Part shown: positions 40,985 through 50,674 of the stretch, one piece after another | Position numbering within the stretch: the stretch's first letter is position 1 | Layout of the letters: every line of letters starts with the position of its first letter | Source of the DNA: Bradyrhizobium jicamae | GTDB lineage: Bacteria > Pseudomonadota > Alphaproteobacteria > Rhizobiales > Xanthobacteraceae | Assembly (NCBI RefSeq): GCF_018130695.1 | Contig: NZ_JAFCJX010000042.1 | Span: 1-64,000, forward strand | Direction of reading: 5' to 3' | DNA: 64,000 nt | Made by a program: the position numbers and the translations under genes | The notes under the pieces: model-generated | The model's database searches: none | Told to the model about the DNA's origin: nothing | What the model saw: the letters and a program-made list of their open reading frames with translations, nothing else

Positions 40985-43225
40985 CTACTTCGTCAGCAGC
41001 GCAAACGCGCCGTTCCAGTCGTCCGGCGGCGGGCTCTGCTGGAAATCGCGGATGCGCGCTTCATAGAGATTGTAGAGATATTGCAGCGTGCGGGCCTCGT
41101 CGCTCTTGCGGCCGCGCTCGATTGCGGCGAGCGCGCCGTCCCAGTCGCGGCTGCGATAGCAGGCGAGCATCTCGATGGTGAGGTTGCGCAGGCGCTGGAA
41201 GCGGCCGGACTGCGCGACGTCCTCGCGGCCGGCGATCGCGTAGATCACCTCGGGCTCCTTCTTGCCCTTCACCATGATGAAGTCGAGCTCGAGGATCGCG
41301 AACTTCTCCTTCACGGCGAGCGCGGTCTTCGATCCGATGATGATCGGGAAGCCGTATTCCTTCGACTGGCCCTCGAGACGCGAGGCGAGATTGACGCTGT
41401 CGCCGAACACCGAGTAATCGAAGCGAATGTCCGATCCCATGTTGCCGACGACGCAGGTGCCGGTATTGAGGCCGACGCCGATGTTGAGCGGCACATAGAC
41501 GCGGCCCTCTTCCGCGGCTTCCTCCTCGCGCTCCAGGTTCAGCTCGTCCATGCGCTCCAGCATGTCGAGCGCGGCCTCGCAGGCATTGAGCTGATGCCGC
41601 CTGTCGTCCAGCGGCGCGTTCCAGAACGCCATGATGGCGTCGCCCATGTATTTGTCGATCGTGCCCTTGTGATTGAGGATCGCGTTCGACAACGGCGTCA
41701 GGAAGCGGTTCATCAGCGCGGTGAGACCCTGCGGATCGCTCTTGTAGGTTTCCGAGATCGCGGTGAAGCCGCGCATGTCCGAGAACATGATGGTCATCTC
41801 GCGCTCCTCGCCACCTAGCACCAGCCGCTCCGGCGCCTGTGCGAGTTGCTCGACCAGCGCCGGCGACACGTATCGCTCCATTCGGAAACGGATCTGCCGG
41901 CGCTGCTGCTGCTCGCGCACGAAGGCCGCGAAGATCAGCGTCAGGTAGATCGCCGTGGTCGACATCAAGGGGTAGGTGAAATCGATCAGCAGGCGCCGCT
42001 CCGCATAGAAGTACCATGAGGTGCCGATCAGGATCGAGGCGAACAGCGCGCCGACCGCGACGAGCGTCACGGGGCCAAATCGCGGCGCGAACGCGATCAC
42101 CAGGATGCCCATGATCAGCGCGCCGAAGAATTCCATGCCAACGGCAAAATTCGGTTGCCACAGCACCGCACCGGTCAGCGCACTCTCCAGCACCTGGGCA
42201 TGGATCTCGACACCAGGCATGGCGGGGGAGACCGGTGTGGTCTTGATGTCGTTGAGACCGATCGACGAGCTTCCGATCACGACCAGCTTGCCGTTGATCT
42301 TGTCGGGATCGACCTTGCCGTCCAGCACGTCGACCGCCGAGACATAGATCGAAGGATCACGCCTTGCGTAATGGACCCAGAGCTGGCCGTTCTGATCGGT
42401 CGGAATCTGAAAGACCTTGACCCCGAGGCTCAGGATCCCGGCCTTGTCGGCCTTGATCAGGATGGTGTCGGATCCGCTGGCGACCCGCAACATCTCGAAG
42501 GTCAGGGACGGCATAATGATGCCTTGCGCCACCATGATCATCGGCACGCGGCGCACGATGCCGTCGCGCTCCGGCCGGATCGTGAACAGGCCACGGCCCG
42601 CGGCCGCCTCTTCCAGCACGGGCACATTGCGCAGCAAGCCCGGAAACTCATACATGAATTGCTGCGGCTCCTCACCGAGCATCGCAAGCCCCGTGACCGG
42701 AAGTTTCTCGTTGAGGTCGGCACGAACGTTAGAACCGCCGGACTCACCGACCACGACCCGGGAGTTGCGGATCGCATCCGCCAGAATCTTGTCATTGCTC
42801 GGCAGCTGGCGCAAACGCGCCCGCATCTCCTCGTCGAGATTGCCGAAGGTGTCGGCTGCGATATCCGGATTGAGCCGATCGGGCTCGGAGAACACGACGT
42901 CGAACGCGATCACGACGGCGCCGAGCCGGGTCAGGTTGTTGATGATGTCGGCGATACGCGTCCGCGGCCACGGCCATTGGCCGAGCCTGGGATCAGCCAG
43001 GCTCTTTTCGTCGATATCGACGATCGTGACGGGCCGCATGTTCGCGGGCTTCTTGCGGGGGTCAAACCGCTGGAAATAGTCGAACGTCCTGACCCGCAAC
43101 TCCTCGACCGGGATGGGATCGACGGCACGCAGCATCGCGATCCCGATCAGCAGCGCGACGCAGGCGAGCCGCGCGTAGCCGAAGCGCCGCGTAAACCAGC
43201 GTCGAAGGACCCTTAGCCGTTTCAT
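40985..43225 (-). CDS. CHASE2-domain class III adenylate cyclase
   Basis: A 746-residue membrane receptor-cyclase. After one N-terminal helix (about 18-35) a periplasmic CHASE2 sensor domain spans about 40-360, then three helices (about 365-445). The cytoplasmic class III cyclase domain (about 480-660) has metal-binding Asp in MFSDMRGFT and MGDAIMAFW, the adenine-selecting Lys in DKYMGD, and YSVFGDSVNLASRLE with the transition-state Asn/Arg. A Ser stands where mammalian enzymes have the second purine-specifying Asp, and bacterial adenylate cyclases usually have Thr there, so cAMP is the likely product. It is encoded 151 bases downstream of the larger surface protein on the same strand. Confidence 0.9.
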   Translation of the reverse strand: MKRLRVLRRWFTRRFGYARLACVALLIGIAMLRAVDPIPVEELRVRTFDYFQRFDPRKKPANMRPVTIVDIDEKSLADPRLGQWPWPRTRIADIINNLTRLGAVVIAFDVVFSEPDRLNPDIAADTFGNLDEEMRARLRQLPSNDKILADAIRNSRVVVGESGGSNVRADLNEKLPVTGLAMLGEEPQQFMYEFPGLLRNVPVLEEAAAGRGLFTIRPERDGIVRRVPMIMVAQGIIMPSLTFEMLRVASGSDTILIKADKAGILSLGVKVFQIPTDQNGQLWVHYARRDPSIYVSAVDVLDGKVDPDKINGKLVVIGSSSIGLNDIKTTPVSPAMPGVEIHAQVLESALTGAVLWQPNFAVGMEFFGALIMGILVIAFAPRFGPVTLVAVGALFASILIGTSWYFYAERRLLIDFTYPLMSTTAIYLTLIFAAFVREQQQRRQIRFRMERYVSPALVEQLAQAPERLVLGGEEREMTIMFSDMRGFTAISETYKSDPQGLTALMNRFLTPLSNAILNHKGTIDKYMGDAIMAFWNAPLDDRRHQLNACEAALDMLERMDELNLEREEEAAEEGRVYVPLNIGVGLNTGTCVVGNMGSDIRFDYSVFGDSVNLASRLEGQSKEYGFPIIIGSKTALAVKEKFAILELDFIMVKGKKEPEVIYAIAGREDVAQSGRFQRLRNLTIEMLACYRSRDWDGALAAIERGRKSDEARTLQYLYNLYEARIRDFQQSPPPDDWNGAFALLTK

Positions 43226-43376
43226 GCCGTCTGGATATCACGGCCCGCCGGCGGTTCCAATCAGCCGGCTCACACCGGAAGGCCCGTTCGACGACCGGCC
43301 TTCGCAGCCGGCCCGGCACGCCAGGGTTGGATCAGAGTGGGCCGTCAAGCCCGGAACGTGGTCTCGTTCTCGCTGT

Positions 43377-46300
43377 TCAAGTCGTCAGGCTACCGTGCAC
43401 GACGAAGTCGCTGGCCTGCAAATTGCCGACATAGACGTTCTTCAGCAGGACGGTGTTGGCGTGGGCGTTCGATCCGATCGGATCGAGGTCGATCAGCGTA
43501 TCATTGCCGACGGTGGTCGCGACCGAATTGAGCCAGTTGTTGAACACGGCCGTGTTTGTCGGATCCGATGGCACGGAATAGCCGAGATCGATCTTGTCCT
43601 CGCTGGTATTGAAGTCGCCGATCGTGTCATGGCCGTTGTTGGCAGAGAACACGAAGGTGTCGTTGCCGCCACCGCCGAAGAACACATTGTCGTGGATATC
43701 GCCGATCAGCACGTCGTTGAAATGCGAGCCGGTGACATTGGCAATGTTGGCGAGCGTATCGAAGCCGGCGCCGTGGGTGTTCTGGCTGGCGCCGGATTGA
43801 TCGTTCAGATCGACCGTGACGCCGGAGCTCGCATGCTCGTAGCTGGCGGTGTCGTGGCCACCGGCAAGACCGACCAGATGGTCGTCGCCGTCGCCGCCCT
43901 CCAGCACGCTGTTGCCGTTGCCATAGAGCGTGTCGTTGAAGCTCGACCCGCGCAGGCCACCGATGTTATCAGGCAAGGTGTCGACGCCGGCCCCGCCGGT
44001 GTCCTGCGGCTGATCGGGCTCGTTCAGGCTCACCGTCACGCCGGCCGGAGCGTTTTCGTAGCTCGCGACGGTGATGCCTCCATCATCGACGGTCTGGTGG
44101 CCGAGGCCGCTCGGCGAGGCATCGTCGCTTGGCGCCGGCGAATTAACCATCGCGAACGACACCTGATTTCCCGCCTCGGTCAACGTCACCGACACCGACT
44201 GGGTCAGCGTACCGCCATGGCCGTCGCTGATGACGACGTCGAACGTCTCGACCTTGCTGTGGGAGTCCGTGGCATCGAGCGCGTTGCGCGCGACGGTCGT
44301 ATTGGCGGTATAGGTCCAGTCGAACTCACCGCCGGTGCCGCTGCCTGTCGTATCGGAGACCTTGACCAGCGACAGCGAGCCCAGCGCGCTGCCCTCGCCG
44401 GTATAGGTGACGCTCTGAACCGAGTGCGTGTCGGTCAGATCCGGATCGGAGAAATCGATCTTGCCCGTCGTGGTCAGCGACGACGGCCCGACCTCGCCAT
44501 TGCGCACCTCGAAATAGTCGACGCCGGCGATGCCGGTATTGCCGGTGGTATTTTCCAGATCGAGCAGCGCGTTCTGGTTGCCGGATTGCGGCAGCTCGAA
44601 ATAGTGCACGCCGTCACCGGCGGAATAGCCGACCCGCGCCGGCGTGCCGCCAAGGCCATTGGAGCCGCCACTGGCACTGCCGGTGGTCCACTCGATATCG
44701 CCGAAGCGATACTCGATGTCGAAATTGCCGTCGCCTTCGTTGATCAGAACGAGCTGGAACGAATTCAGCTTGTTGGTGCCATAGGAGTAGTAGCCGACCT
44801 CATCCCAGGTGATCGTCATCACGCCGTCGGCGGTATCGAGGTCGTAATAGACGTGGCCATGTCCGCGGGTGTCGACGTCGGCCCAGAACGGCGCGATGAT
44901 CGGAAAGTTAATACCCTGGCCGATCTGGCTCGGCGTGTACTGGCTGATCGACGAACCGAAGCTGATGTTGCCGTTGTTGTTGATATAGAGCGAGGTGTAG
45001 TCGTGGCCGAAGAAATTGATCCCGTCGGCGCCGAACACCGACGTGATGTCGATCGGGCCGGATGAATTGTCGTCACCGGCGGACAGCGCCAGAGTGCCAA
45101 AGCCCGTGCCGATCTGGTTGGCACCCTCGCCACCCGAGCCCGCCTGCGAGCCATTCGGCAGGTTGCTGATCAGGCCGGACTGCGAAAGCTCCGCGGCAAG
45201 CGTGGGGCTGACGGTGTTCTCCGATGCGGAGCCGGCCGGAACGTTGATCGAGCCGCTTGCGACCGTCCCGTCAGCAATGATGGGCGCGTCGTTGCTGCCG
45301 GTCACCGTCACGTCGATGACCTGGCTCGCGGTCCCGTCGGCCGACGTCACCGTCAGCGTGTCGTGCTCCGTCTGACCATCGGCGAGCCCGTTCGCCTTGG
45401 CGTGGTCGAGCTTGTAGGTCCAGTGGCCGCTGTCGGAATCGAAGGTGAAATTTCCGTAAGTGCCGACCAGCGCCGCGGAATCCACCGTCGCGAAATGGCC
45501 CTCGCCGCTGTCGACGTCGTGCACCGTCAGCGTGCCGCTGTCGGAGTCCAGAGCGATCACCTGGCCGTCGTTCGAGATGGTGCCGTCCTCGACCACGCTG
45601 CCGGTCGACTTGCCGTCGATCGTCGCCGGCTCATTGATGCCTGTCACGGTCCACGACACCGATCCCTGCACGGTGTCGTGTCCATCGGACACCCCGTATT
45701 CGACCGTGACCGCCGTGGTCGCCCCGGCGGCCAGATACTGGTAGGCGGGATCGCTCGGATCGAGCGTGAAGCTATGTGTGTCGGCATTGTAGCTGACACC
45801 GGCCGGCAGCTGGTCCGGGAGGTTCACCACCGTCAGCGTGTCGTTGTCGACGTCGGAGGCGTTGGCGAGCGCATCGAGCGCGCTCGGCGTGCCATGCTCC
45901 GTCGCAGTGCCGGTCACCGGGCCGGAAACGGTGGGCGAGTGATTCACGTCGGCCAGTGTCAGGCTCGCCGTCGAATTCGCCGTCAAGACCCCGTCCGACA
46001 CCGTATAGCCAAAGCTGACGGCGCCGGAGTAATGAAACGCCGGCGTGTAGGTCCAGGTGCCGTCGTGATTGTCGACGACGCTGCCGCCGCCACTGACGAC
46101 ACCGACCGCGCTGATCGAAAGTGCCGCGCCGGTCGCATCGCTGGCCCCGGCGAGGAGATCAGCATCATGGATGATGTAAGGCGTATCTTCGGTGCCGGCG
46201 GACAGCGTGACGGGCGTTGCGACCGGATAGACGGGATCGACGGTCACGACCTGCGTCTGCACAGCCGTCGTCGCGGACGTGTTGCTGCCATGGACGACGC

Positions 46301-49300
46301 TGGTCGCCGTGACGCTCAACGAGAAGGTCCCGAAATAGCCTTCCGGCGTCGTGATGGTGAGGTTGCCGCCGAGATCGGCTGCATCGATCTTCCACGTATG
46401 GTCCACGCTATTGTAGACGCCGTGATTGAACACGGAGCCCTCAGGCGCGCCCGATATCGTGACATAGGTCTCGTCGGGATGCGTATTGCCGGCGACCGAC
46501 ACGGTAATCGGAACGATGATCGGGCTGTGTTCCGGGCCTTCCGCCTGGCCGAGATCGGCAAGACGGCCGGCCGTCAAGCCGAGGAAGCTCTCGATATCGT
46601 ACTCCATGCTCGGATAGGAGCTGAGGAACGCCTCCATGCTGCCGTCGGTCGGCAGGATCGGGGTTGGGTTGGCCTGACTGTGGGCGCTCGCAACGACCTG
46701 CACGTTGCCGAGGATCTGGCTGCCGGCGAGCCCTTTCTCGAAACTTTGAACGACGGTGCCGTTGACCTCGAGATTGTCGAGGGCAAGGTACGACGTGACC
46801 ATCTGGTCCTTGTCGTTCATCACGCCGGCACCGATGTCGTAGGTACCGTCCGCCGTCACGGTGTAGCTGAACGTGTGCCAGCCGGTCGATCCGTAGCTTC
46901 CCGTCGACTGGATGTCGGACAACAGGAACGCCGAACCATTGACGGAGGCGAAGGCAAAGTCGTGATAGGGCAAGTAGTCGTCGGTGGTGAAATTCCACTG
47001 GAAGGTGACGACGTCGCCCGCGTGCAGATAGAGCGTGGTCTTGAGCGCCGATCCGTCGGTCGGGACGAAGTTGATGTTCGCGCCAACCGTGAGCGTCGGA
47101 GCGACGGCTGCCTCATAGGCGAGCTTCAGACTGGCCGTCGAGCTTGCGCTGTATGTGCCGTCGGATGCCGTATAGTTGAAGCTGACCTGACCGGCGTAGC
47201 CGGCCGCCGGCACATAGGTGAAGGTCCCATCATGGTTGTCGGTGAGGCTGCCGCCGCCGCTGGCGATGCTGAGACTGGTGATCGAAAGCGACGGGCCGTC
47301 GGGATCGGTCACGCCGGCGAGCAAATCTGCCACGTTGATCTTGTAGACGGCGTCTTCAACGCCATCCGCCAGCGTCACCGGCGTCGCAACCGGAGGATCG
47401 TCTTTCAACGTGAGACTGGCCGTCGACGTCGCGGTCAGCGTTCCGTCGGAAGCCGTGTAGTTGAACACGACCTGGCCGAGATATCCCTCCGCCGGCGTGT
47501 AGGTCCAGGTGCCGTTCTCATTGTGGACGATGGTGCCGCCGCCGCTCTTGACCGTGACATTCGTGATCGAGAGCGACGGGCCGTCGATATCGCCGACCGC
47601 CGTCAGCAGCACCGCCGGATCGATCACATAGGAGCCGGCGCCGTGCGCGTCCCCGAGGGTCACCGGACTTGCCACCGGTGCCACGTCGGCCGGCGTCACC
47701 CCCGGCTGCACCGCGTCATGGACTGTCACAAGGACCGGGATCGTGGTTTGACCGGCGCTGTTGGTCAGCACGATCTTGAACTGCTGGGTCAGATCGTCGC
47801 CATAGTTCAGCGCGGCGAAATCCGACTTGGCTTCCGAGAAATTCCAGATCACCGACTTGCCGTCGCCGCTCAGCGTCGCCGTAACGCGGCCGGTCGGCTG
47901 GTTGTTGGCGTCGAGGACGGTGATCGTCACATCATCGGTGGCCGTCGCGAGCTGGATGGTGCCGCCGGTGGTCAGGTGATCCGGCGAATGCGAGGTCTCC
48001 TGAATGATCGCGCTGCGGCCCGACGTCGGATCGGAAACGAAGATATTGTTGCCGGTGCTGCCGGTCGAGAACGCGGCGGCGCTGCCGAAAGCCACGAACA
48101 GGCCACCGGCACTGATCGCGACACCGGCATCGGACGGCGCATTGCCGCCTTGCGAGATCAGCGTGTAGATCGGCGACGCCGGATCGGTGATGTCGACCAC
48201 ATAGGTGTCGGCAAAAGTGTTGGTGTCGCCGACGACGAGCTCGGCCGTGCTGGTGAAGATGATGTAATGGCCGTCCGGGCTGATCACCGGATTCTTGCTG
48301 TCACCGGCCAGGATCTCGTTCGCATTTGCCGTCGTGTACACGACGTGACCGGTGGAGGTGTCGTACAGGCTGATCTCGATGTGCCCGGTTTCGCCGGTGC
48401 TCTGATAGACCACATAGTGGCCATCGGCGCTGATCGAGGCCGCCAGCGTGCCGGCGCCGCTCGTGGTGCTCGCGATCTCCGTCACCGCGCCGGTCGAGAC
48501 ATTGTAGGTGTAGAGATGGCCGGCGCCATCAGATCCGTCCGTGCTCCAGAACGCGATCAGGTGACCGTCGGCGCTGATCGAAGGTTTTGCCAGCTCGCCG
48601 CCGCTGATGCCGATCGAGGCCGGCGTGATCGTGCCCTTTGAAGTGCCGTTCAGATCATAGATGCCGATGCTGCCATTGGGCTTCTCGACCAGGATCGTGC
48701 TGCCGTCGCCGCTGATCGCGGGCGAGGTGCCCTCCACCAGCTTGGTCTGCACATGATAGTGCGCCGCGTCCGACGGGTCGGTGCCCCAGATATAGACGTA
48801 GGTGTGCGTGCCGTCGGTGCCCTGATAGGCGACGAAGCGGCCATCGGAGCTGATGGTCTGGCCGCCATAGGTGATGCCGTCGCCATTGGGCGTGACCTGC
48901 GTCGTCGTGGCGGTCGCGCGGTCGTAATAATAGATGACACCGTCGGGATCGTAGACCACGTCGCCCGAGGCGCTCATCACCGGGTTGGAGTGGTTGGCGG
49001 GACCGGACGTGATCGGCGACACCGATGGCGGCACCACCGGCGGCGCCGGTGGAGAAGAAGGTGGAGGCGTCCCCACATTGTTGCTCGCGACAATGTAGGT
49101 TGGGCCCGAATTCGTGTTTGGCGGCGCTAGGGGCGCAATCCCGCCATTCGCTGTGTTGTCCGCGATTTTTTCGACTGTGTACCCGTTGTTCGCGCTTGGA
49201 TTGGTATTGATTGTCGGATGCAGTGAGTCACTGAAAGGCGAAGGGCTTCCAACATTCGCAGTTCTGGTCTGCGGGTTGGCATTGCCGCTACCATTATCGG

Positions 49301-50270
49301 TGTGCTGCGGTAGACTTGGATCGATGTCCTTCTGAAGTTTGTAAGTCTCCAAGGCAGCGCCTAACGCTGCCCACTCCTGCGCAATCTGCGCCGGCGTCTT
49401 GCCGCTCTCCTGGGCGATGACATCGAAGGTCGCGGTCGGGGTCAGCGATAGCGAGTTGCCGTTGCTGGTCACCGTGCCGATCAGATTGCCGCGGGAATCG
49501 AACACCTGAACCGCGTGGATCAACCCATCGCGCTGGTCGATCACCGAGATCGACACTTTGCCGTCGTTCGCATCGATATCGAGGATGACAGCCGTGCCAC
49601 GGATACCCATGGTCGCCACGGGCGTGCCGACCTTCATGTCGCCGGTCTTGGCGACCTGGCCGGCGACGAATGTCGCGGCGCCCTGCACCAGCGTGAACAG
49701 CGAGGTGTTCGAGGTGCTGGTGGCATCATAGGTCAGATCGTTCAGCATCAGCCGCGCATTGGCCGAAAGGTTGAACGTCGTGCCGTCGATCAAAACGAGG
49801 CCGAGCGTCGAGGCGCTGCCGGTCTGCACCAAATCGGTCTGGTAGACGGCGTCGCCGTTCTGCAGCTCGACGGTGACGCCGTTGCGCACCACGCTGGCGC
49901 TGCCGGTCAGCTTGGCGACATGGCCGATCATCTTGGCCGCCGGCGCACCACCCGCCTGGGCATAGGCGGTGTGGCCGGTCAGCGCGTCCACCACCTTGGG
50001 ATCGAGCGGCGCGCCCTGCGGCGAGACCAGGGTCGGATGCTTCTCGCCGCGGAAATAGTCCGGCACCACGACGCGGTGCAGCGCGTCGGAGATGATCAGG
50101 TCGTTGCCGGATTTGTGAAAGTCGCCGGAGAACAGCAGATGGGCGTCGGGAACCGTGATGGCGTTCCCATGACCGCCATTCCCATGACCATTGTGCGACA
50201 ATGAATCGAGGTCGATCGCTTTCGAGAGCGAAGTAAATCCACTCGAGCCAAATTTGTCCGCGTAATTCAA
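43377..50270 (-). CDS. giant FecR/VCBS/NIDO/RTX surface protein, probable type I secreted adhesin
   Basis: A 2297-residue modular protein. Residues 1-110 are shared with the neighbour giant (PDAHLLFSGDF, YFRGEKHPTLVSPQG, ALTGHTAYAQAGGAPAAK). A FecR-type domain spans about 113-260 (GTPVATMGIRGTAVILDID). A Pro-rich linker near 410 precedes a TolB-like beta-propeller of repeated ISADGHYVVY-type blades (about 425-780). Cadherin/VCBS-type repeats cover about 860-1700 (VEDGTISNDGQVIALDSDSG), a NIDO domain about 1730-1890 (YTSLYINNNGNISFGSS), and RTX-like turns lie near 2120 (LEGGDGDDHLVG) and 2196 (FFGGGGNDTFVF). The tail NLQASDFVV matches the neighbour's and may be the secretion signal. The start is TTG, supported by the aligned ADKF start of the neighbour. 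Predicted Ca2+-dependent adhesin. Confidence 0.88.
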   Translation of the reverse strand: MNYADKFGSSGFTSLSKAIDLDSLSHNGHGNGGHGNAITVPDAHLLFSGDFHKSGNDLIISDALHRVVVPDYFRGEKHPTLVSPQGAPLDPKVVDALTGHTAYAQAGGAPAAKMIGHVAKLTGSASVVRNGVTVELQNGDAVYQTDLVQTGSASTLGLVLIDGTTFNLSANARLMLNDLTYDATSTSNTSLFTLVQGAATFVAGQVAKTGDMKVGTPVATMGIRGTAVILDIDANDGKVSISVIDQRDGLIHAVQVFDSRGNLIGTVTSNGNSLSLTPTATFDVIAQESGKTPAQIAQEWAALGAALETYKLQKDIDPSLPQHTDNGSGNANPQTRTANVGSPSPFSDSLHPTINTNPSANNGYTVEKIADNTANGGIAPLAPPNTNSGPTYIVASNNVGTPPPSSPPAPPVVPPSVSPITSGPANHSNPVMSASGDVVYDPDGVIYYYDRATATTTQVTPNGDGITYGGQTISSDGRFVAYQGTDGTHTYVYIWGTDPSDAAHYHVQTKLVEGTSPAISGDGSTILVEKPNGSIGIYDLNGTSKGTITPASIGISGGELAKPSISADGHLIAFWSTDGSDGAGHLYTYNVSTGAVTEIASTTSGAGTLAASISADGHYVVYQSTGETGHIEISLYDTSTGHVVYTTANANEILAGDSKNPVISPDGHYIIFTSTAELVVGDTNTFADTYVVDITDPASPIYTLISQGGNAPSDAGVAISAGGLFVAFGSAAAFSTGSTGNNIFVSDPTSGRSAIIQETSHSPDHLTTGGTIQLATATDDVTITVLDANNQPTGRVTATLSGDGKSVIWNFSEAKSDFAALNYGDDLTQQFKIVLTNSAGQTTIPVLVTVHDAVQPGVTPADVAPVASPVTLGDAHGAGSYVIDPAVLLTAVGDIDGPSLSITNVTVKSGGGTIVHNENGTWTYTPAEGYLGQVVFNYTASDGTLTATSTASLTLKDDPPVATPVTLADGVEDAVYKINVADLLAGVTDPDGPSLSITSLSIASGGGSLTDNHDGTFTYVPAAGYAGQVSFNYTASDGTYSASSTASLKLAYEAAVAPTLTVGANINFVPTDGSALKTTLYLHAGDVVTFQWNFTTDDYLPYHDFAFASVNGSAFLLSDIQSTGSYGSTGWHTFSYTVTADGTYDIGAGVMNDKDQMVTSYLALDNLEVNGTVVQSFEKGLAGSQILGNVQVVASAHSQANPTPILPTDGSMEAFLSSYPSMEYDIESFLGLTAGRLADLGQAEGPEHSPIIVPITVSVAGNTHPDETYVTISGAPEGSVFNHGVYNSVDHTWKIDAADLGGNLTITTPEGYFGTFSLSVTATSVVHGSNTSATTAVQTQVVTVDPVYPVATPVTLSAGTEDTPYIIHDADLLAGASDATGAALSISAVGVVSGGGSVVDNHDGTWTYTPAFHYSGAVSFGYTVSDGVLTANSTASLTLADVNHSPTVSGPVTGTATEHGTPSALDALANASDVDNDTLTVVNLPDQLPAGVSYNADTHSFTLDPSDPAYQYLAAGATTAVTVEYGVSDGHDTVQGSVSWTVTGINEPATIDGKSTGSVVEDGTISNDGQVIALDSDSGTLTVHDVDSGEGHFATVDSAALVGTYGNFTFDSDSGHWTYKLDHAKANGLADGQTEHDTLTVTSADGTASQVIDVTVTGSNDAPIIADGTVASGSINVPAGSASENTVSPTLAAELSQSGLISNLPNGSQAGSGGEGANQIGTGFGTLALSAGDDNSSGPIDITSVFGADGINFFGHDYTSLYINNNGNISFGSSISQYTPSQIGQGINFPIIAPFWADVDTRGHGHVYYDLDTADGVMTITWDEVGYYSYGTNKLNSFQLVLINEGDGNFDIEYRFGDIEWTTGSASGGSNGLGGTPARVGYSAGDGVHYFELPQSGNQNALLDLENTTGNTGIAGVDYFEVRNGEVGPSSLTTTGKIDFSDPDLTDTHSVQSVTYTGEGSALGSLSLVKVSDTTGSGTGGEFDWTYTANTTVARNALDATDSHSKVETFDVVISDGHGGTLTQSVSVTLTEAGNQVSFAMVNSPAPSDDASPSGLGHQTVDDGGITVASYENAPAGVTVSLNEPDQPQDTGGAGVDTLPDNIGGLRGSSFNDTLYGNGNSVLEGGDGDDHLVGLAGGHDTASYEHASSGVTVDLNDQSGASQNTHGAGFDTLANIANVTGSHFNDVLIGDIHDNVFFGGGGNDTFVFSANNGHDTIGDFNTSEDKIDLGYSVPSDPTNTAVFNNWLNSVATTVGNDTLIDLDPIGSNAHANTVLLKNVYVGNLQASDFVVHGSLTT

Positions 50271-50674
50271 CGCGTCACCATAAATGGTTAATAAATAATG
50301 AGTATTACCTACGACTCCCTCATATCATCGAAGGGCCCAAGACGAAAGCACGCAAACCGTGTGCCTGCAATATGAGCAGCGTATTCGCAAAGTCTTCGTT
50401 GTCCATGGCCTTCAGTATTCCCAGACGAGCGGACAAATATGTCCAAATGTACATTGTTCATCTTGGCCGAAAAAAAAATAAAACGAGACGACATCTATGA
50501 ATTTAGACGAATGGTCTAGGCGCTATACTTAATCCCAAAAGTCCAACGGCGCAGCCTACGCCCTCCAGCACACAGTGGCTGTGAACTGGATTACGGATTC
50601 ACTCAAATTTAACGCTGTTCGCCCCGTCAATCGATTCAACCGCGCAGCGAATCTTCACAACCCTGGATTGGCTA
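50271..50674. other. AT-rich non-coding gap between the two giant genes
   Basis: About 400 bases, much richer in A and T than the genome average over 50280-50560 (runs such as GCCGAAAAAAAAATAAAACG near 50466). It probably contains the promoter of the 2297-residue protein and the end of the upstream gene's transcript. No convincing gene or intrinsic terminator is seen. A five-codon reading frame, ATG GTG ACG CGT TGA on the minus strand from 50281, overlaps the TTG start by two bases. Confidence 0.5.
50286..50330 (-). promoter_or_regulatory. leader element shared by the two giant surface-protein genes, copy 1
   Basis: On the minus strand CGATGATATG is followed after 12 bases by GTAATACTCATTATTTATTAACC, ending about 16 bases from the start codon. 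The same two blocks with 14 bases between them precede the second giant gene (54970-55016). Conservation of non-coding sequence outside the coding homology suggests a common promoter or 5' leader control site, possibly translational given how close it lies to the start. Confidence 0.55.

Noticed and set aside
43224..45065. 613-residue plus-strand frame
   Set aside because: It is antisense to the C-terminal RTX part of the giant protein and has no recognisable motif.
45363..48641. 1092-residue plus-strand frame
   Set aside because: It is antisense to the giant surface protein, whose frame has clear VCBS, NIDO and propeller motifs.
50309..50494. 61-residue minus-strand frame in the gap between the giant genes
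   Set aside because: It has no ribosome site, no recognisable family and overlaps the shared leader region; probably fortuitous.
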